This document shows positions 15,468-24,185 of a DNA stretch of 34,959 nt, in pieces. Position numbers and translations under genes: made by a program. Location of the stretch: assembly GCA_017938645.1 (NCBI GenBank), contig JAGBBE010000198.1:1-34959 (forward strand). Direction: 5' to 3'. Every line of letters begins with the position of its first letter. Positions within the stretch are counted from its first letter, which is position 1. The notes under the pieces were generated by a model. It made no database searches, was not told the DNA's origin, and saw nothing but the letters and a program-made list of their open reading frames with translations. Source of the DNA: Clostridia bacterium (GTDB lineage: Bacteria; Bacillota_A; Clostridia; Christensenellales; Aristaeellaceae).

Positions 15468-15496
15468 TTTACAAATCTTCTCAAAGTCTGTATAAT
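15468..15496 (+). promoter_or_regulatory. Strong sigma-A-type promoter of the large surface-protein gene
   Basis: TTTACA (15468-15473), 17-base spacer, TATAAT (15491-15496). The -35 matches the consensus at 5 of 6 positions and the -10 is perfect. Transcription should start near 15503, leaving a 5' leader of about 75 bases. Confidence 0.8.
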
Positions 15497-15504
15497 GCGA
15501 GAAG

Positions 15505-15539
15505 GAGCATTGTATGGAGACGCTATGCTCTAATAGCGT
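15505..15539 (+). promoter_or_regulatory. Mutually exclusive hairpins at the 5' end of the surface-protein mRNA
   Basis: GAGCAT (15505-15510) can pair with ATGCTC (15525-15530). Alternatively ACGCTAT (15520-15526) can pair with ATAGCGT (15533-15539). The two share bases 15525-15526 and so exclude each other. They begin within a few bases of the predicted transcript start, a position where hairpins often protect mRNA from decay. No T-run follows, so this is not a terminator. Confidence 0.4.
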
Positions 15540-15576
15540 AATCTTAACATACATTGTGCAATGGAGGGATATGGAC

Positions 15577-18500
15577 ATGAAACGGTTATTTTCCATCCTG
15601 CTGATCACGGCGATGCTCGTAGCGCTTACGCCGATGATGGGTACAGTGGCATTGGCAGAAGAATATGCGACTGTTACCAGTGAGAATGGATATGGCGTCC
15701 GCCTGCGCGAAGGCCCCAGCAAGGCCTACGGCGTCATTCGCCTCTACGGCGTGGGCACGACGGCTGTTGTGCTTCAGTCTGGCGCTGAGTGGTCTCAGCT
15801 GAAGATCGGCAGCACTGTCGGCTGGATGCAGAACAAGTATCTGAACTTTGGCACGACCGGTTCCGGTTATGTCGGTTCTACCATTACGGGTCTGGGCACC
15901 GTGTACGTCACCAGCGGCAATGGTCTGCGTGTGTGGCTGCGCTCTGCTCCCGGCGGCAGCCGTATCGACCTGTATAGCCCCGGCACGCCCGTTACGCTGA
16001 TTGAGTACGGCGAGACCTGGTGCTATGTTGCCATCGATGGTACGCTTGGCTACATGATGAGGGAGTTCCTGGCCAAGGCTCCCGATGGTTCCGACGGTAC
16101 TTCCAGCGGTGAAGGCGCTGTGAGCGGCAAGATCGAGTCTGTGGCGATCAACTACCCCTACCCGGTGGTTGGTGACGTCATGGAAGCCAAGATCGAGCCC
16201 GAAGGCGCTTCTGTGAAGTACAGCTGGAAGGTTGACGGCGTTGAACTGGGCACCGAGCCCACCTTCAGCGTTCTGTCCCGCTATACCGGCAAGCTGATCA
16301 GTCTGACCGTTACCGGCATCGACGGCTGCTACGGCACCGCTACCGATACGGCGGAAGCGCTTGTTCAGATCAGCCGCGGCATGAAGAGCGTGAAGCTGGA
16401 CACTCTCGCTCCCGTTGTCGGCGACGTGATCGGTGCGATTCTGCAGCCTTCCTCTGCCAGCGTCGAGTACTACTGGCGCGTGGCTGGTGTTGAGGTCAGC
16501 AATGATCCCACCTACACCGTGCAGGAAAGCGACATCGGCAAGCTGATTCAGCTGAAGGTTGTTGGCGTTGGCGGTTACGAAGGCAGCGTTGCCTGCAGCG
16601 CGGAAGCCTATGTTACCAGCGACAAGGAACTGAAGTATGTTGAGCTGACCGATTACTATCCGCTGGTTGGCGAAGGCGTAAGCGCTTATGTTGAGCCTGC
16701 GGATGCTGATGTGGAATACAGCTGGACCATCGACGGCGAAGTTGTGTCTACTGAAGCTTACTACAATGTTGGCCGACTGGATCTGGGCAAGGAGCTCCAC
16801 CTGACCGTGAAGGGCGTTGATCCCTACACTGGTTCTGTTTCTGCTGCCACCAAGAAGATTTCCAGCCAGGAGATCACCGGCGTGAGCATCAGCGGCGCAG
16901 ATGCGCCTGTTGTGGGCGATGTGCTTTATGCCCGTCTGACTCCGTCCACCGCTACCGCTACCTATATGTGGTACGATGGCGAGTTCAATCCTGACGACCT
17001 GACCGAAAACCGTGTAGGCGTAGGCGCCTCTCTGGTTGTCAAGTCCACTATGGTTGATAAGCAGCTCATGGTCAGGGCTGAGGGCAGCGGCATTTATTCC
17101 GCCGTTGTGTTCAGCGACTGGACTGAACCCGTGATCGACGACAAGAAGATCACCAGTGTAACGCTGGACAATACCTATCCCGTTGTCGGCGATACGCTGA
17201 CCGCCACTCCTTATCCGACCCCTGAGGATGAGGCGCTGATTCCTGCCTTCCGTGACGCTCAGACCTATGTATGGATGATCGACACTGAGGTTGCTCCGAA
17301 TCATGATGCTTATTACACGGTCAAGGCCTCCGACGTTGGCAAGGTTATCCGTGTAAAGGTGACCGGTTCTAACGGCTATATTGGTGAGGCATACAGCCTG
17401 TATACCAACCCTGTCGTGGAAAATACTGTGCTTGCAGGCGTTGCTATTATGAACAAGACCAAGGATGCAAGCGCTCTGTCTGCTTCTCCTGATCTTGGTG
17501 ACGTCCTTGAGGCTGTGATTGATCCGCCTCAGGCTACTGCTGACTACAAGTGGTATGTCAACAATTCTCTGAAGGCAGTTGGTCCCACCTACACGATTCC
17601 CCATGATAGTGCTTTTGCCGGCGCTGAAATTGCTGTGATTGCCACCGGTACCGGCAATTATCAGGGCGAAGTGATTGGCGGCACTGCTCCGGTATCTGCT
17701 TTGTATTCTTTGACTGCTACTGTAAATGTTGCCAATCCCGAGGCGGGCATGCCGCCGGTCTATGCTCCCAGCTTCAAGGTAGACGATGTCAACTACGGCG
17801 GCAGCATCAACTGGCTGTTCAGCCGCAACCCCGATGTACAGGCTGAACTGGATCGTCATGGTCACTATCTGCCCGACACCACCTACATCGCCGCGATCAC
17901 GCTCGATATGCCTGCTGGCTACACGCTGGCCAACAGCACGATCACTGTGCCCGGTGCGTCCAGTGTTGTGATCGATAAGGCCACTGGTGTGATCTATGCC
18001 ACCTTCCAGACTGCCAAGCAGCAGATCACCGATTACTACATCGCCGAACTGCCGCGTCCGGTGGAAGGCGCTGTTCCTGTCACTGCTTTCGAAACCGATC
18101 AGTACACTGCTACGGTTTCCTGGGATGCTGCTGGTCTGAATGGTACCGTGTTTGGCGCTGCTGCTGAGTATGAGGCTACTATTACGATCACTGGTATCGA
18201 CGAGTATGTCACTGGTGGTGTGGCTCAGGACGTGTTCTCTGTGAGCACCGCTGATATCACCAAGTCCACCGCTAACCCGACCGCTGGCACGAATACTCCC
18301 ATCACTGTGACTGCGATCTTCAAGAGCCAGGATCCCTATGTAACTGTCACCGCTGATAAGACCGATGTCTACCTCGATGGCTACAACAGCCGTCTGGTGC
18401 AGTGCCTGTTCGATGCTGAGAACTACATTGGCGATCCCAGCACCATCCCCACCAAGTGGGAGATCATCGACGCTGTGGTCGATGGAACCAGCATCAATGG

Positions 18501-20322
18501 CGACGGCCAGCTGACCATTGGCATGTACGAAACTGCTGACCGTGTAATCCGTGTCCGCGTCTGGGGCGACCTCGATGCTGACGGCGTGCGTGATGAGAAG
18601 GAAGAGGCCACCATTGGCATCAACCTGATCAGCGGCACCGATATGGATACCGCCATCAAGGTTGAATTCACCAAGGCTCCTGTGCAGATTGCCAAGGGCA
18701 GCAAGGCTGAGTTTGACGTCAAGGTGTCCAACTCTTCCAAGGGCTTCCTGCTGTATGTGTTCGCACCTACTGCTACAGACATTACCACCACCATGGAGTA
18801 CACCGTACCCGCTTCCACCACTGAGAAGCAGTTCGTTGTAAAGGCATTCTCCGTTGAGGATCCTTCTGTAGTCGCCAGCATTGTTGTCAAGATTCATGAC
18901 AGCGAGAGCATCATTCCCAAGACCGCTGATGACGAGCTGCTGCTCGAAGACGAAATGATCATCCTGGATGACGCTGTGGTCGAGGAAGAGGCTGTGGCTG
19001 AAGAACCTGTTGAGGAAGAAGCGGTTGTGGAAGAGATTCCCGCCGAGGAAACTCCTGCTGTCGAAGAAGAGACTGCCGAGGAAGTCCCCGCTGAGCCCGT
19101 GATTGAGATCGTCGAGCCCACTGAGGAAACTCCCGCTGTCGAAGAAGAGACCGCTGAGGAAGTTCCCGCTGAGCCTGTGATCGAGATCGTTGAGCCCACT
19201 GAGGAAACTCCCGCTGTCGAAGAAGAGACCGCTGAGGAAGTTCCCGCTGAGCCCGTGATCGAGATCGTTGAGCCCACTGAGGAAACTCCCGCTGTCGAAG
19301 AAGAGACCGCTGAGGAAGTTCCTGCTGAGCCCGTGATCGAAATCGTTGAGCCCACCGAGGAAACTCCCGCTGTCGAAGAAGAGAACGCCGAGGAAGTCCC
19401 CGCTGAGCCCACCATCGAAATCGTCATCACCGCTGAAGAAGAGCCCGCTGTTGAAGAGGAAACTCCTGACACGGTTGTGATCGAGATCAAGGATACCGTT
19501 ACCGGCGAGGTTGTTGAGGCTGAAGAAACCGAAGAACCCGTTGTGGAAGAAACGGTTGCTGAAGAGCCTGTTGCTGAAGAAACCGAGGAAGAGCTCACTG
19601 GTGTTGTGATTGCCATCAAGGACACCGTGACCGGCGAGGTTTTCGAAGAGAAGGCTGTGGAAGAAGTCGCTGCTGAGGAAGAAGTCGTCGAGGAGAAGAA
19701 GAGCTCCAAGAAGACCGAAACCAAGGCTGAGGAAGCTTCCGAAGAAGTTGTTGAAGAAGAAATCGATCCCGAACTGGACGATCTGGAAGGTGACAAGGAC
19801 GTGGGCGAAAGCGCTGCCGAGTCCCTCATCAAGATCCGCTTCGTTGAGATGGTTTCTGAGATCAAGCGCGGACACACTGCTGTGTTCTCCGTTGAGACCG
19901 AAGGCACCGAGCAGGGCGTCGTTTGGAGCGTGCGCCTGAGCAAGAACGCCGAAGGCAAGAAGGTTTCCAGCATCGGTCAGGATGGTCTGCTGGTGGTCAG
20001 CGGCGATGAAACCGCTGAGAAGCTGGTCGTTGTTGCCACTTCCGCTGAAGACAACACCGTCCGTGCCCGTTGGATTGTGAAGGTTGTCAATCCTTCCGCC
20101 AAGTCCACCAAGAAGACCAGCACTGAAGCCGTTGAGGAAGAAGTGCTGACCGAGGAAGTCATTATTGAGGAAAGCGTTGAGCAGCCCGTGGTCGAAGAGA
20201 CCGTGGAGGAAGAAGTCGAGGTTGAGCGCGAGAGCGAGGGCCTGTCCGACGAACAGCTGCAGCTGATCATGCAGGAGCTTGAAGCTCTTGAGCAGGAAAA
20301 CGCAGTACTTGATAACTTCTGA
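15577..20322 (+). CDS. Large secreted SH3b / Ig-like repeat surface protein
   Basis: A 1,581-aa exported protein. Signal peptide residues 1-27 (KR, a hydrophobic core, ALA before EE). Two SH3b domains follow (bases 15664-15860 and 15895-16080), likely wall-binding. Then come about six repeats of 78-89 residues (16132-17694), each with a PVVGD-like start, a central Y(S/M)W and a GK-type turn, as in Ig-like domains of Clostridia surface proteins. Further beta-rich domains (17700-18640), a Big_2-like domain (18645-18900), a Glu/Val/Pro-rich region with five 26-residue repeats, another Big_2-like domain (about 19820-20090) and an acidic tail complete it. No LPXTG motif, S-layer domain or C-terminal membrane helix is visible. 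Start ATG 15577 has GGAGGG 8 bases upstream; ATG 15571 is too close. Adhesin or wall-scaffold role is inferred. Confidence 0.85.
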   Translation: MKRLFSILLITAMLVALTPMMGTVALAEEYATVTSENGYGVRLREGPSKAYGVIRLYGVGTTAVVLQSGAEWSQLKIGSTVGWMQNKYLNFGTTGSGYVGSTITGLGTVYVTSGNGLRVWLRSAPGGSRIDLYSPGTPVTLIEYGETWCYVAIDGTLGYMMREFLAKAPDGSDGTSSGEGAVSGKIESVAINYPYPVVGDVMEAKIEPEGASVKYSWKVDGVELGTEPTFSVLSRYTGKLISLTVTGIDGCYGTATDTAEALVQISRGMKSVKLDTLAPVVGDVIGAILQPSSASVEYYWRVAGVEVSNDPTYTVQESDIGKLIQLKVVGVGGYEGSVACSAEAYVTSDKELKYVELTDYYPLVGEGVSAYVEPADADVEYSWTIDGEVVSTEAYYNVGRLDLGKELHLTVKGVDPYTGSVSAATKKISSQEITGVSISGADAPVVGDVLYARLTPSTATATYMWYDGEFNPDDLTENRVGVGASLVVKSTMVDKQLMVRAEGSGIYSAVVFSDWTEPVIDDKKITSVTLDNTYPVVGDTLTATPYPTPEDEALIPAFRDAQTYVWMIDTEVAPNHDAYYTVKASDVGKVIRVKVTGSNGYIGEAYSLYTNPVVENTVLAGVAIMNKTKDASALSASPDLGDVLEAVIDPPQATADYKWYVNNSLKAVGPTYTIPHDSAFAGAEIAVIATGTGNYQGEVIGGTAPVSALYSLTATVNVANPEAGMPPVYAPSFKVDDVNYGGSINWLFSRNPDVQAELDRHGHYLPDTTYIAAITLDMPAGYTLANSTITVPGASSVVIDKATGVIYATFQTAKQQITDYYIAELPRPVEGAVPVTAFETDQYTATVSWDAAGLNGTVFGAAAEYEATITITGIDEYVTGGVAQDVFSVSTADITKSTANPTAGTNTPITVTAIFKSQDPYVTVTADKTDVYLDGYNSRLVQCLFDAENYIGDPSTIPTKWEIIDAVVDGTSINGDGQLTIGMYETADRVIRVRVWGDLDADGVRDEKEEATIGINLISGTDMDTAIKVEFTKAPVQIAKGSKAEFDVKVSNSSKGFLLYVFAPTATDITTTMEYTVPASTTEKQFVVKAFSVEDPSVVASIVVKIHDSESIIPKTADDELLLEDEMIILDDAVVEEEAVAEEPVEEEAVVEEIPAEETPAVEEETAEEVPAEPVIEIVEPTEETPAVEEETAEEVPAEPVIEIVEPTEETPAVEEETAEEVPAEPVIEIVEPTEETPAVEEETAEEVPAEPVIEIVEPTEETPAVEEENAEEVPAEPTIEIVITAEEEPAVEEETPDTVVIEIKDTVTGEVVEAEETEEPVVEETVAEEPVAEETEEELTGVVIAIKDTVTGEVFEEKAVEEVAAEEEVVEEKKSSKKTETKAEEASEEVVEEEIDPELDDLEGDKDVGESAAESLIKIRFVEMVSEIKRGHTAVFSVETEGTEQGVVWSVRLSKNAEGKKVSSIGQDGLLVVSGDETAEKLVVVATSAEDNTVRARWIVKVVNPSAKSTKKTSTEAVEEEVLTEEVIIEESVEQPVVEETVEEEVEVERESEGLSDEQLQLIMQELEALEQENAVLDNF
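19045..19434 (+). repeat. Five tandem 78-bp repeats encoding a 26-residue acidic unit
   Basis: Units start at 19045, 19123, 19201, 19279 and 19357, each beginning GAGGAAACTCC. The protein unit is EETPAVEEETAEEVPAEP followed by VIEIVEPT. Units 1-4 are identical in protein sequence; unit 5 has drifted (EENAEE, then TIEIVITA). DNA differences are mostly synonymous third-base changes. Copy number could vary by slippage or recombination. It is coding sequence, not CRISPR. Confidence 0.95.
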
Positions 20323-20334
20323 TTCTAATCAATC

Positions 20335-20364
20335 AGTCCCATGGCGAAAGCCATGGGACTTTTT
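20335..20364 (+). terminator. Intrinsic terminator after the surface-protein gene
   Basis: AGTCCCATGGC (20335-20345), GAAA tetraloop, GCCATGGGACT (20350-20360), T-run 20360-20364. It is an 11-bp perfect stem, 12 bases after the stop. Confidence 0.93.
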
Positions 20365-20427
20365 GTGTGTTTGCGCATAGTGTGTGCTTGCGTTCCGTAT
20401 CCTTTCACAATGGAAGGAGAGGATGGA

Positions 20428-21432
20428 ATGAAAACCCGATCGCTTACTCACGCAATGGCGTGTACAGGAGCCGTGATCGGAGCAGGCTTTGCGTCAGGAC
20501 GCGAAATCGCTTCTTTTTTCTCGATTTATGGACTGCATGGCTGGTGGCTGATTGCATTGGCATGCGCTGTAATGACAGCACTTTGCTTGGTTTGCATGCG
20601 TGAAAGCATCCGATGCAGCGCGGAGTGCTGGTGCGATCTGTATCATGAGGAACAACAATGGCTCAAAAATGGAATACAGCTCTGCACATTGCTTTTGATG
20701 GTTCTTACATCCGGCGCGATGATTGCTGCTTCCGGCCAGATGGTTGCACTGATCTGGAACTACCCGTGGGCGTATGCCATAGGAGCGGCAGCTACATTTG
20801 CAGCTGCATGGTTACTTGGATATGGCTGCATGAGACCGTTGGGTTGGCTCAGCGGAGTTTTGATTGTCGTCTTCCTGGCAGCATTGATGATGGGTTTGTC
20901 GCAAGACGGAGCAGAAACAGTCTCGCTCGTTTGGCATGGCAGTCTGGTGATGGCGGCAATCCGGGCGGCGAGCTATGCGGCGATGAATCTCACGCTTGCC
21001 ATCGGTGTTGTTTGCCGCTGTGCTCAGGCTGATAACCGTGAGAATACGCTCACTGCGCTGTTCTTCGGCATCTTGATGTTTGTAACGATGAGCTTGAGTC
21101 ATTGCCTGTACAGCCGTCATCCTGAATGGCTTGGAGATGGTTTTCCACTCGTGCGAAATCTGTCAGTGTTTGGCCGAAAGGGATTTTTGTTCGGCGCGGC
21201 GCTGATTTATCTTTCGGTATTCACATCGCTTACAGCAGTGATTTATGCACTCCGCTGCGCTGTGGAAAAGCAGACGGATTCACTGCTTCTTCGAATGCTT
21301 GCGGTTGTTGTTTTGCCAGTAGCGGTTTCATGCATCGGCTTTGTGCAGATTGTGGATCGCTTTTACGCTCCATCCGGACTCATCTGCCTGATTGTGGTGT
21401 TTTATCCGCTATTCAGACGACGGAGCGCTTGA
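20428..21432 (+). CDS. YkvI-like integral membrane protein
   Basis: A 334-aa polytopic membrane protein with about ten hydrophobic segments, related to the poorly characterised YkvI family of the LeuT-fold (APC) superfamily. The signature is the N-terminal GAVIGAGFASGREIASFF, a broken first helix like the substrate-binding helix of LeuT-type transporters. Near the C-terminus FVQIVDRFYAPSGLICLIVV is typical of the group. The substrate is unknown. I start at ATG 20428, preceded by AAGGAGAGG; an upstream ATG at 20341 would fall inside the terminator hairpin and add a non-matching extension. The GH65-like gene starts 55 bases after the stop, so the two probably share a transcript. Confidence 0.8.
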   Translation: MKTRSLTHAMACTGAVIGAGFASGREIASFFSIYGLHGWWLIALACAVMTALCLVCMRESIRCSAECWCDLYHEEQQWLKNGIQLCTLLLMVLTSGAMIAASGQMVALIWNYPWAYAIGAAATFAAAWLLGYGCMRPLGWLSGVLIVVFLAALMMGLSQDGAETVSLVWHGSLVMAAIRAASYAAMNLTLAIGVVCRCAQADNRENTLTALFFGILMFVTMSLSHCLYSRHPEWLGDGFPLVRNLSVFGRKGFLFGAALIYLSVFTSLTAVIYALRCAVEKQTDSLLLRMLAVVVLPVAVSCIGFVQIVDRFYAPSGLICLIVVFYPLFRRRSA

Positions 21433-21487
21433 CAATCCCGCCAAATATCAGTACGATACAAACGCTGACAGAAAGGGGTGTCGGGAT

Positions 21488-23311
21488 ATGAGCTTTGAAA
21501 TCCATCCGTGGAAAATCATCTGCCGTGGCTTTGACGGAATGCAGAAGGACGAAATGCTGCGTCTTCTGTCTGTTGGAAACGGTTATATGGGGTTGCTCGG
21601 TTGCTTTGAGGAGGAGTCCGAAGGCGATTCCCAAACGTGGATCAGCGGCGCTGAAAAGCCTGATTTGAACGCCCCCGAGGCCATCCGCTGCCTGCGTGTG
21701 GATGGGATAGGTGTTGAGATTGATGGTGAACCGCTGGATCTGAAGCATGCAGAGATTCTGGATTTTACTGCGGAATTGAACATGCAGACGGGTCTTTATC
21801 TGCGCAAGTTTCTGCTGAACACAGAAAAAGGCCGCATCGCTTTCAAGTTTGAGCGCTTTGTTTCCGCTGCACAGAAGGAGCTTTATGCAAGCCGCGTGAG
21901 CGTTCTGCCGGAGTACGAGGTTCGCATTGCGCTGAAACCGTATCTGAACGCTAATGCAGGCGATGCGCTCTGGGAGAAGCTCGCCGAAGAGGAAACCGAA
22001 GACGGCGCGGCTTTGCTGGTCAGGATCGACGAAAATCAGCAGGGTGTCTCCGGCATGGCTGTGGGCGCTGCCATGAGCTGCTGGGCAGATGGCCTGGAAC
22101 TGGAAGCGCGTAAGTATGACCGCGGCTATGCCGAAGCGGCGTATTCTGCCTGCGCAGAAGCCGGCGACCTGATTTCGCTGGAAAAGTATGTGCTGTGTTT
22201 CAACAGCCGGGAATATGAGCAGAACGTGCTCACAACCGTGGCTCTGCGTGCGGCTGCACGTGCGCGCGAACTGGGGTATGACGAGCTCTTTGCCACCCAC
22301 TCGGGCGCATGGAAGGCCCGCTGGGCCGCCTGTGACATCACGATTGACGGCGACGAAAAAGCTCAGCAGCAGATCCGGTACGCGATGTTCCGTCTGATGA
22401 ACATCTCCTCCGGTGAGGATTCCTGCGCCATGAGCATGGACAATAAGCTCGCTGCATTTCCCGCGTACATGGCCATGATGGGTCAGGACGCTGCAAAACA
22501 GCTGCTTCCTGCGGTTGATGGAAACGCAAAACAGCAGGCGGCTATAGCACATGCGTTCTTTGATTATGCCACCTTCACCGGGGATTTTGAGTTTCTCCGC
22601 AAGGAAGGACTAGAGACTCTTTACAGCATTGCGCGATTCTTCCTGACCAGTGCAAAGGACGGAAGCCTTGAAAATGACTGGTTCATGGGCCGTATGGCCT
22701 CGTGGAGCATCGGTTTGTTCCTGACGCAGATGCACCGTGCTGCCCCGGAGAGGATCGCTGCGCTGGAAATCACCAAAACCGAAACAGCGCAGATGCTGGA
22801 GCTTGTGCAAAAGCTCCACGATCCCGAAACGGAAATGGAACGCATGCAAGACAGCTCCGATGACGATCGATTGCTTGGATTGTATTCCCTCGGTCATCTG
22901 TATGACGAGGCAGCCATCAGGCGCGGCTATGATCGCTGTGAAAAGACGCCGCAGAACGCCTTTTCCCTTGCAGTGCGCTGTATTCTGGCTGCACAGCTGG
23001 GCAAAAAAACCGATGCGACGGAAAACTTCCGCACGATCCGCGCAGAATCCATCAGCGGAATGGCTGCTTTATGGCTTGCTGTGGTGCACGGCTTTGGCGG
23101 TATGCGTACGGCTGAAGGACTAGCGTTCTCACCGGTTCTGCCGGATGGCTGGCAGGGCTATTCTTTCCGCATTCAGTATCGCGGACGGATCATCTGCCTG
23201 AATGTGACAGAAAAACAGATCGAAATCGAACTTGCGGACGGTCAGCCGCTTGTGCTGACGCTCTGCGGTGAAGAAATGCTGCTGAAGGATCGCATTATCC
23301 GTACGCGCTGA
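21488..23311 (+). CDS. GH65-family-like protein lacking the catalytic segments (probable pseudoenzyme)
   Basis: A 607-aa protein built like maltose/kojibiose phosphorylases. FEIHPWKI and LLSVGNGYMGLLGCFEEE are the N-terminal domain start, followed by RKFLLNTEKGRIAFKFERFVS. The helical domain starts at about residue 297 (QQIRYAMFRLM) and contains FFDYATFTGDFEFLRKEG. The C-terminal part has SGMAALWLAVVHGFGGMR and FSPVLPDGW. The family norm is about 750 aa. Missing are the WDTE motif, the segment through the GPDEY motif that carries the general acid Glu, and the HxSS-type phosphate loop (TPQNAFS stands there). The gene is one clean frame, so this looks like a maintained non-catalytic relative. 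Start ATG 21488 is preceded by GAAAGGGG. Its real role is unknown; it could bind a glycan. Confidence 0.75.
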   Translation: MSFEIHPWKIICRGFDGMQKDEMLRLLSVGNGYMGLLGCFEEESEGDSQTWISGAEKPDLNAPEAIRCLRVDGIGVEIDGEPLDLKHAEILDFTAELNMQTGLYLRKFLLNTEKGRIAFKFERFVSAAQKELYASRVSVLPEYEVRIALKPYLNANAGDALWEKLAEEETEDGAALLVRIDENQQGVSGMAVGAAMSCWADGLELEARKYDRGYAEAAYSACAEAGDLISLEKYVLCFNSREYEQNVLTTVALRAAARARELGYDELFATHSGAWKARWAACDITIDGDEKAQQQIRYAMFRLMNISSGEDSCAMSMDNKLAAFPAYMAMMGQDAAKQLLPAVDGNAKQQAAIAHAFFDYATFTGDFEFLRKEGLETLYSIARFFLTSAKDGSLENDWFMGRMASWSIGLFLTQMHRAAPERIAALEITKTETAQMLELVQKLHDPETEMERMQDSSDDDRLLGLYSLGHLYDEAAIRRGYDRCEKTPQNAFSLAVRCILAAQLGKKTDATENFRTIRAESISGMAALWLAVVHGFGGMRTAEGLAFSPVLPDGWQGYSFRIQYRGRIICLNVTEKQIEIELADGQPLVLTLCGEEMLLKDRIIRTR

Positions 23312-23322
23312 TGAGGAACCGC

Positions 23323-23377
23323 AAACCGCCTCCTGCATAGGATGCAGTAACACTGCATCGGCAGGAGGCGGTTTTTT
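23323..23377 (+). terminator. Long terminator-like hairpin overlapping the spoVFA ribosome binding site
   Basis: Outer arms AAACCGCCTCCTGC (23323-23336) and GCAGGAGGCGGTTT (23361-23374) pair perfectly over 14 bp. An inner stem GATGCAGT (23341-23348) / ACTGCATC (23352-23359) adds 8 bp. Six T follow the stem (23372-23377). It would end transcription from the GH65-like gene. The right arm contains AGGAGG (23363-23368), the only ribosome site for spoVFA, so any read-through transcript would have that site buried. The structure is certain; regulation is inferred. Confidence 0.85.
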
Positions 23378-24185
23378 GGTGCATAAAGTGCTGGTCGCAG
23401 GCGGCGACGGACGGATGCTGAGGTTGGTGCAATTGCTGAAAAAAGATGGATTCGACGTACAAACGCGCGGTTTGCTTCCACAGGAAACTGAGGATAGAGA
23501 GGCTGTGGACGTAATCCTGTTTCCATATCCATTTTCTCTGAAAAACGGTCAGATTCCCAGCTTCACAGGAGAAAAGCTGAACCCGGAGCAGATCCTGAGC
23601 TGTGCCCGAAAAGATACGCTGATCATTGCACAACGCGGGATGGAGTCTTATGGTACGTTCGCACACTACACAGATGCGCAGGATTTTGAACGGCGCAATG
23701 CGGAAATCTCCGCAGAAGCAACGGTATACGAGGTCATGCAGCGCACAGAGAAGGCACTGATGGATCTGCGCATTCTGATCACAGGATACGGCCTGTTTGC
23801 AAGGGCATTGGCAAGAAAACTGCAGGCATTCGGCGCAGACATATGGGTGGCAGCAAGGCGCATTGAAGCGCGCAAACTGGCTCGGGAAGACGGTATGGAA
23901 GCCGTAAGCCTGCAGGAGATGGACGCAATCCTCGGCAGCGTGGATTTTGTGCTCAATACCGTTCCAGCGCAGATTTTCACACAGGAGCATTTGCGCCGCC
24001 TGCGGCCGGAAACGTGGCTTCTGGAGCTTGCCAGCGCGCCGTATGGATTCAGCCGGGATGAGGCGCAGACGCTTGGCCTCAGAAGCGCTCTTCTGCCGGG
24101 ACTTCCGGCAAAGTATGCGCCGCATAGCGCGGCGCTTGCTCTTGAAAAGGCGGTTCTTTCGTTGATTGAGGAGGCGAAACAATGA
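23376..24185 (+). CDS. spoVFA: Dipicolinate synthase subunit A
   Basis: With SpoVFB it oxidises the heterocycle made by DapA to dipicolinic acid, the calcium-binding compound of the spore core; it is made in the mother cell late in sporulation. The protein has KVLVAGGDGRM at the N-terminus, a central IIAQRGMESYG, and a Rossmann NAD(P) motif LITGYGLFARALARKL (about 134-149, GYG at 137-139), then FVLNTVPAQIFT and a C-terminal ALLPGLPAKYAPHSAA. Start is TTG 23376 or GTG 23379, 7 or 10 bases after GGAGG; no ATG is available. In Bacillus the operon is under sigma-K; I could not define such a promoter here. The stop overlaps spoVFB (ATGA). Length is 269 aa. Confidence 0.92.
   Translation: MVHKVLVAGGDGRMLRLVQLLKKDGFDVQTRGLLPQETEDREAVDVILFPYPFSLKNGQIPSFTGEKLNPEQILSCARKDTLIIAQRGMESYGTFAHYTDAQDFERRNAEISAEATVYEVMQRTEKALMDLRILITGYGLFARALARKLQAFGADIWVAARRIEARKLAREDGMEAVSLQEMDAILGSVDFVLNTVPAQIFTQEHLRRLRPETWLLELASAPYGFSRDEAQTLGLRSALLPGLPAKYAPHSAALALEKAVLSLIEEAKQ

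Noticed and set aside
19045..19434. CRISPR-like or non-coding tandem repeat
   Set aside because: Units are directly adjacent, in frame, 78 bp long, with synonymous differences and no spacers.
15586..19875. Minus-strand open frame of 1,429 codons opposite the surface-protein gene
   Set aside because: It is in exact codon register with the sense gene, is low-complexity where the sense gene is repetitive, has no recognisable domain, and is explained by avoidance of TTA/CTA/TCA codons. The sense frame has a promoter, ribosome site, signal peptide and terminator.
20341..20427. N-terminal extension of the YkvI-like protein from ATG 20341
   Set aside because: That ATG is inside the terminator hairpin of the previous gene and has no ribosome site; ATG 20428 has AAGGAGAGG and begins just before the family motif.
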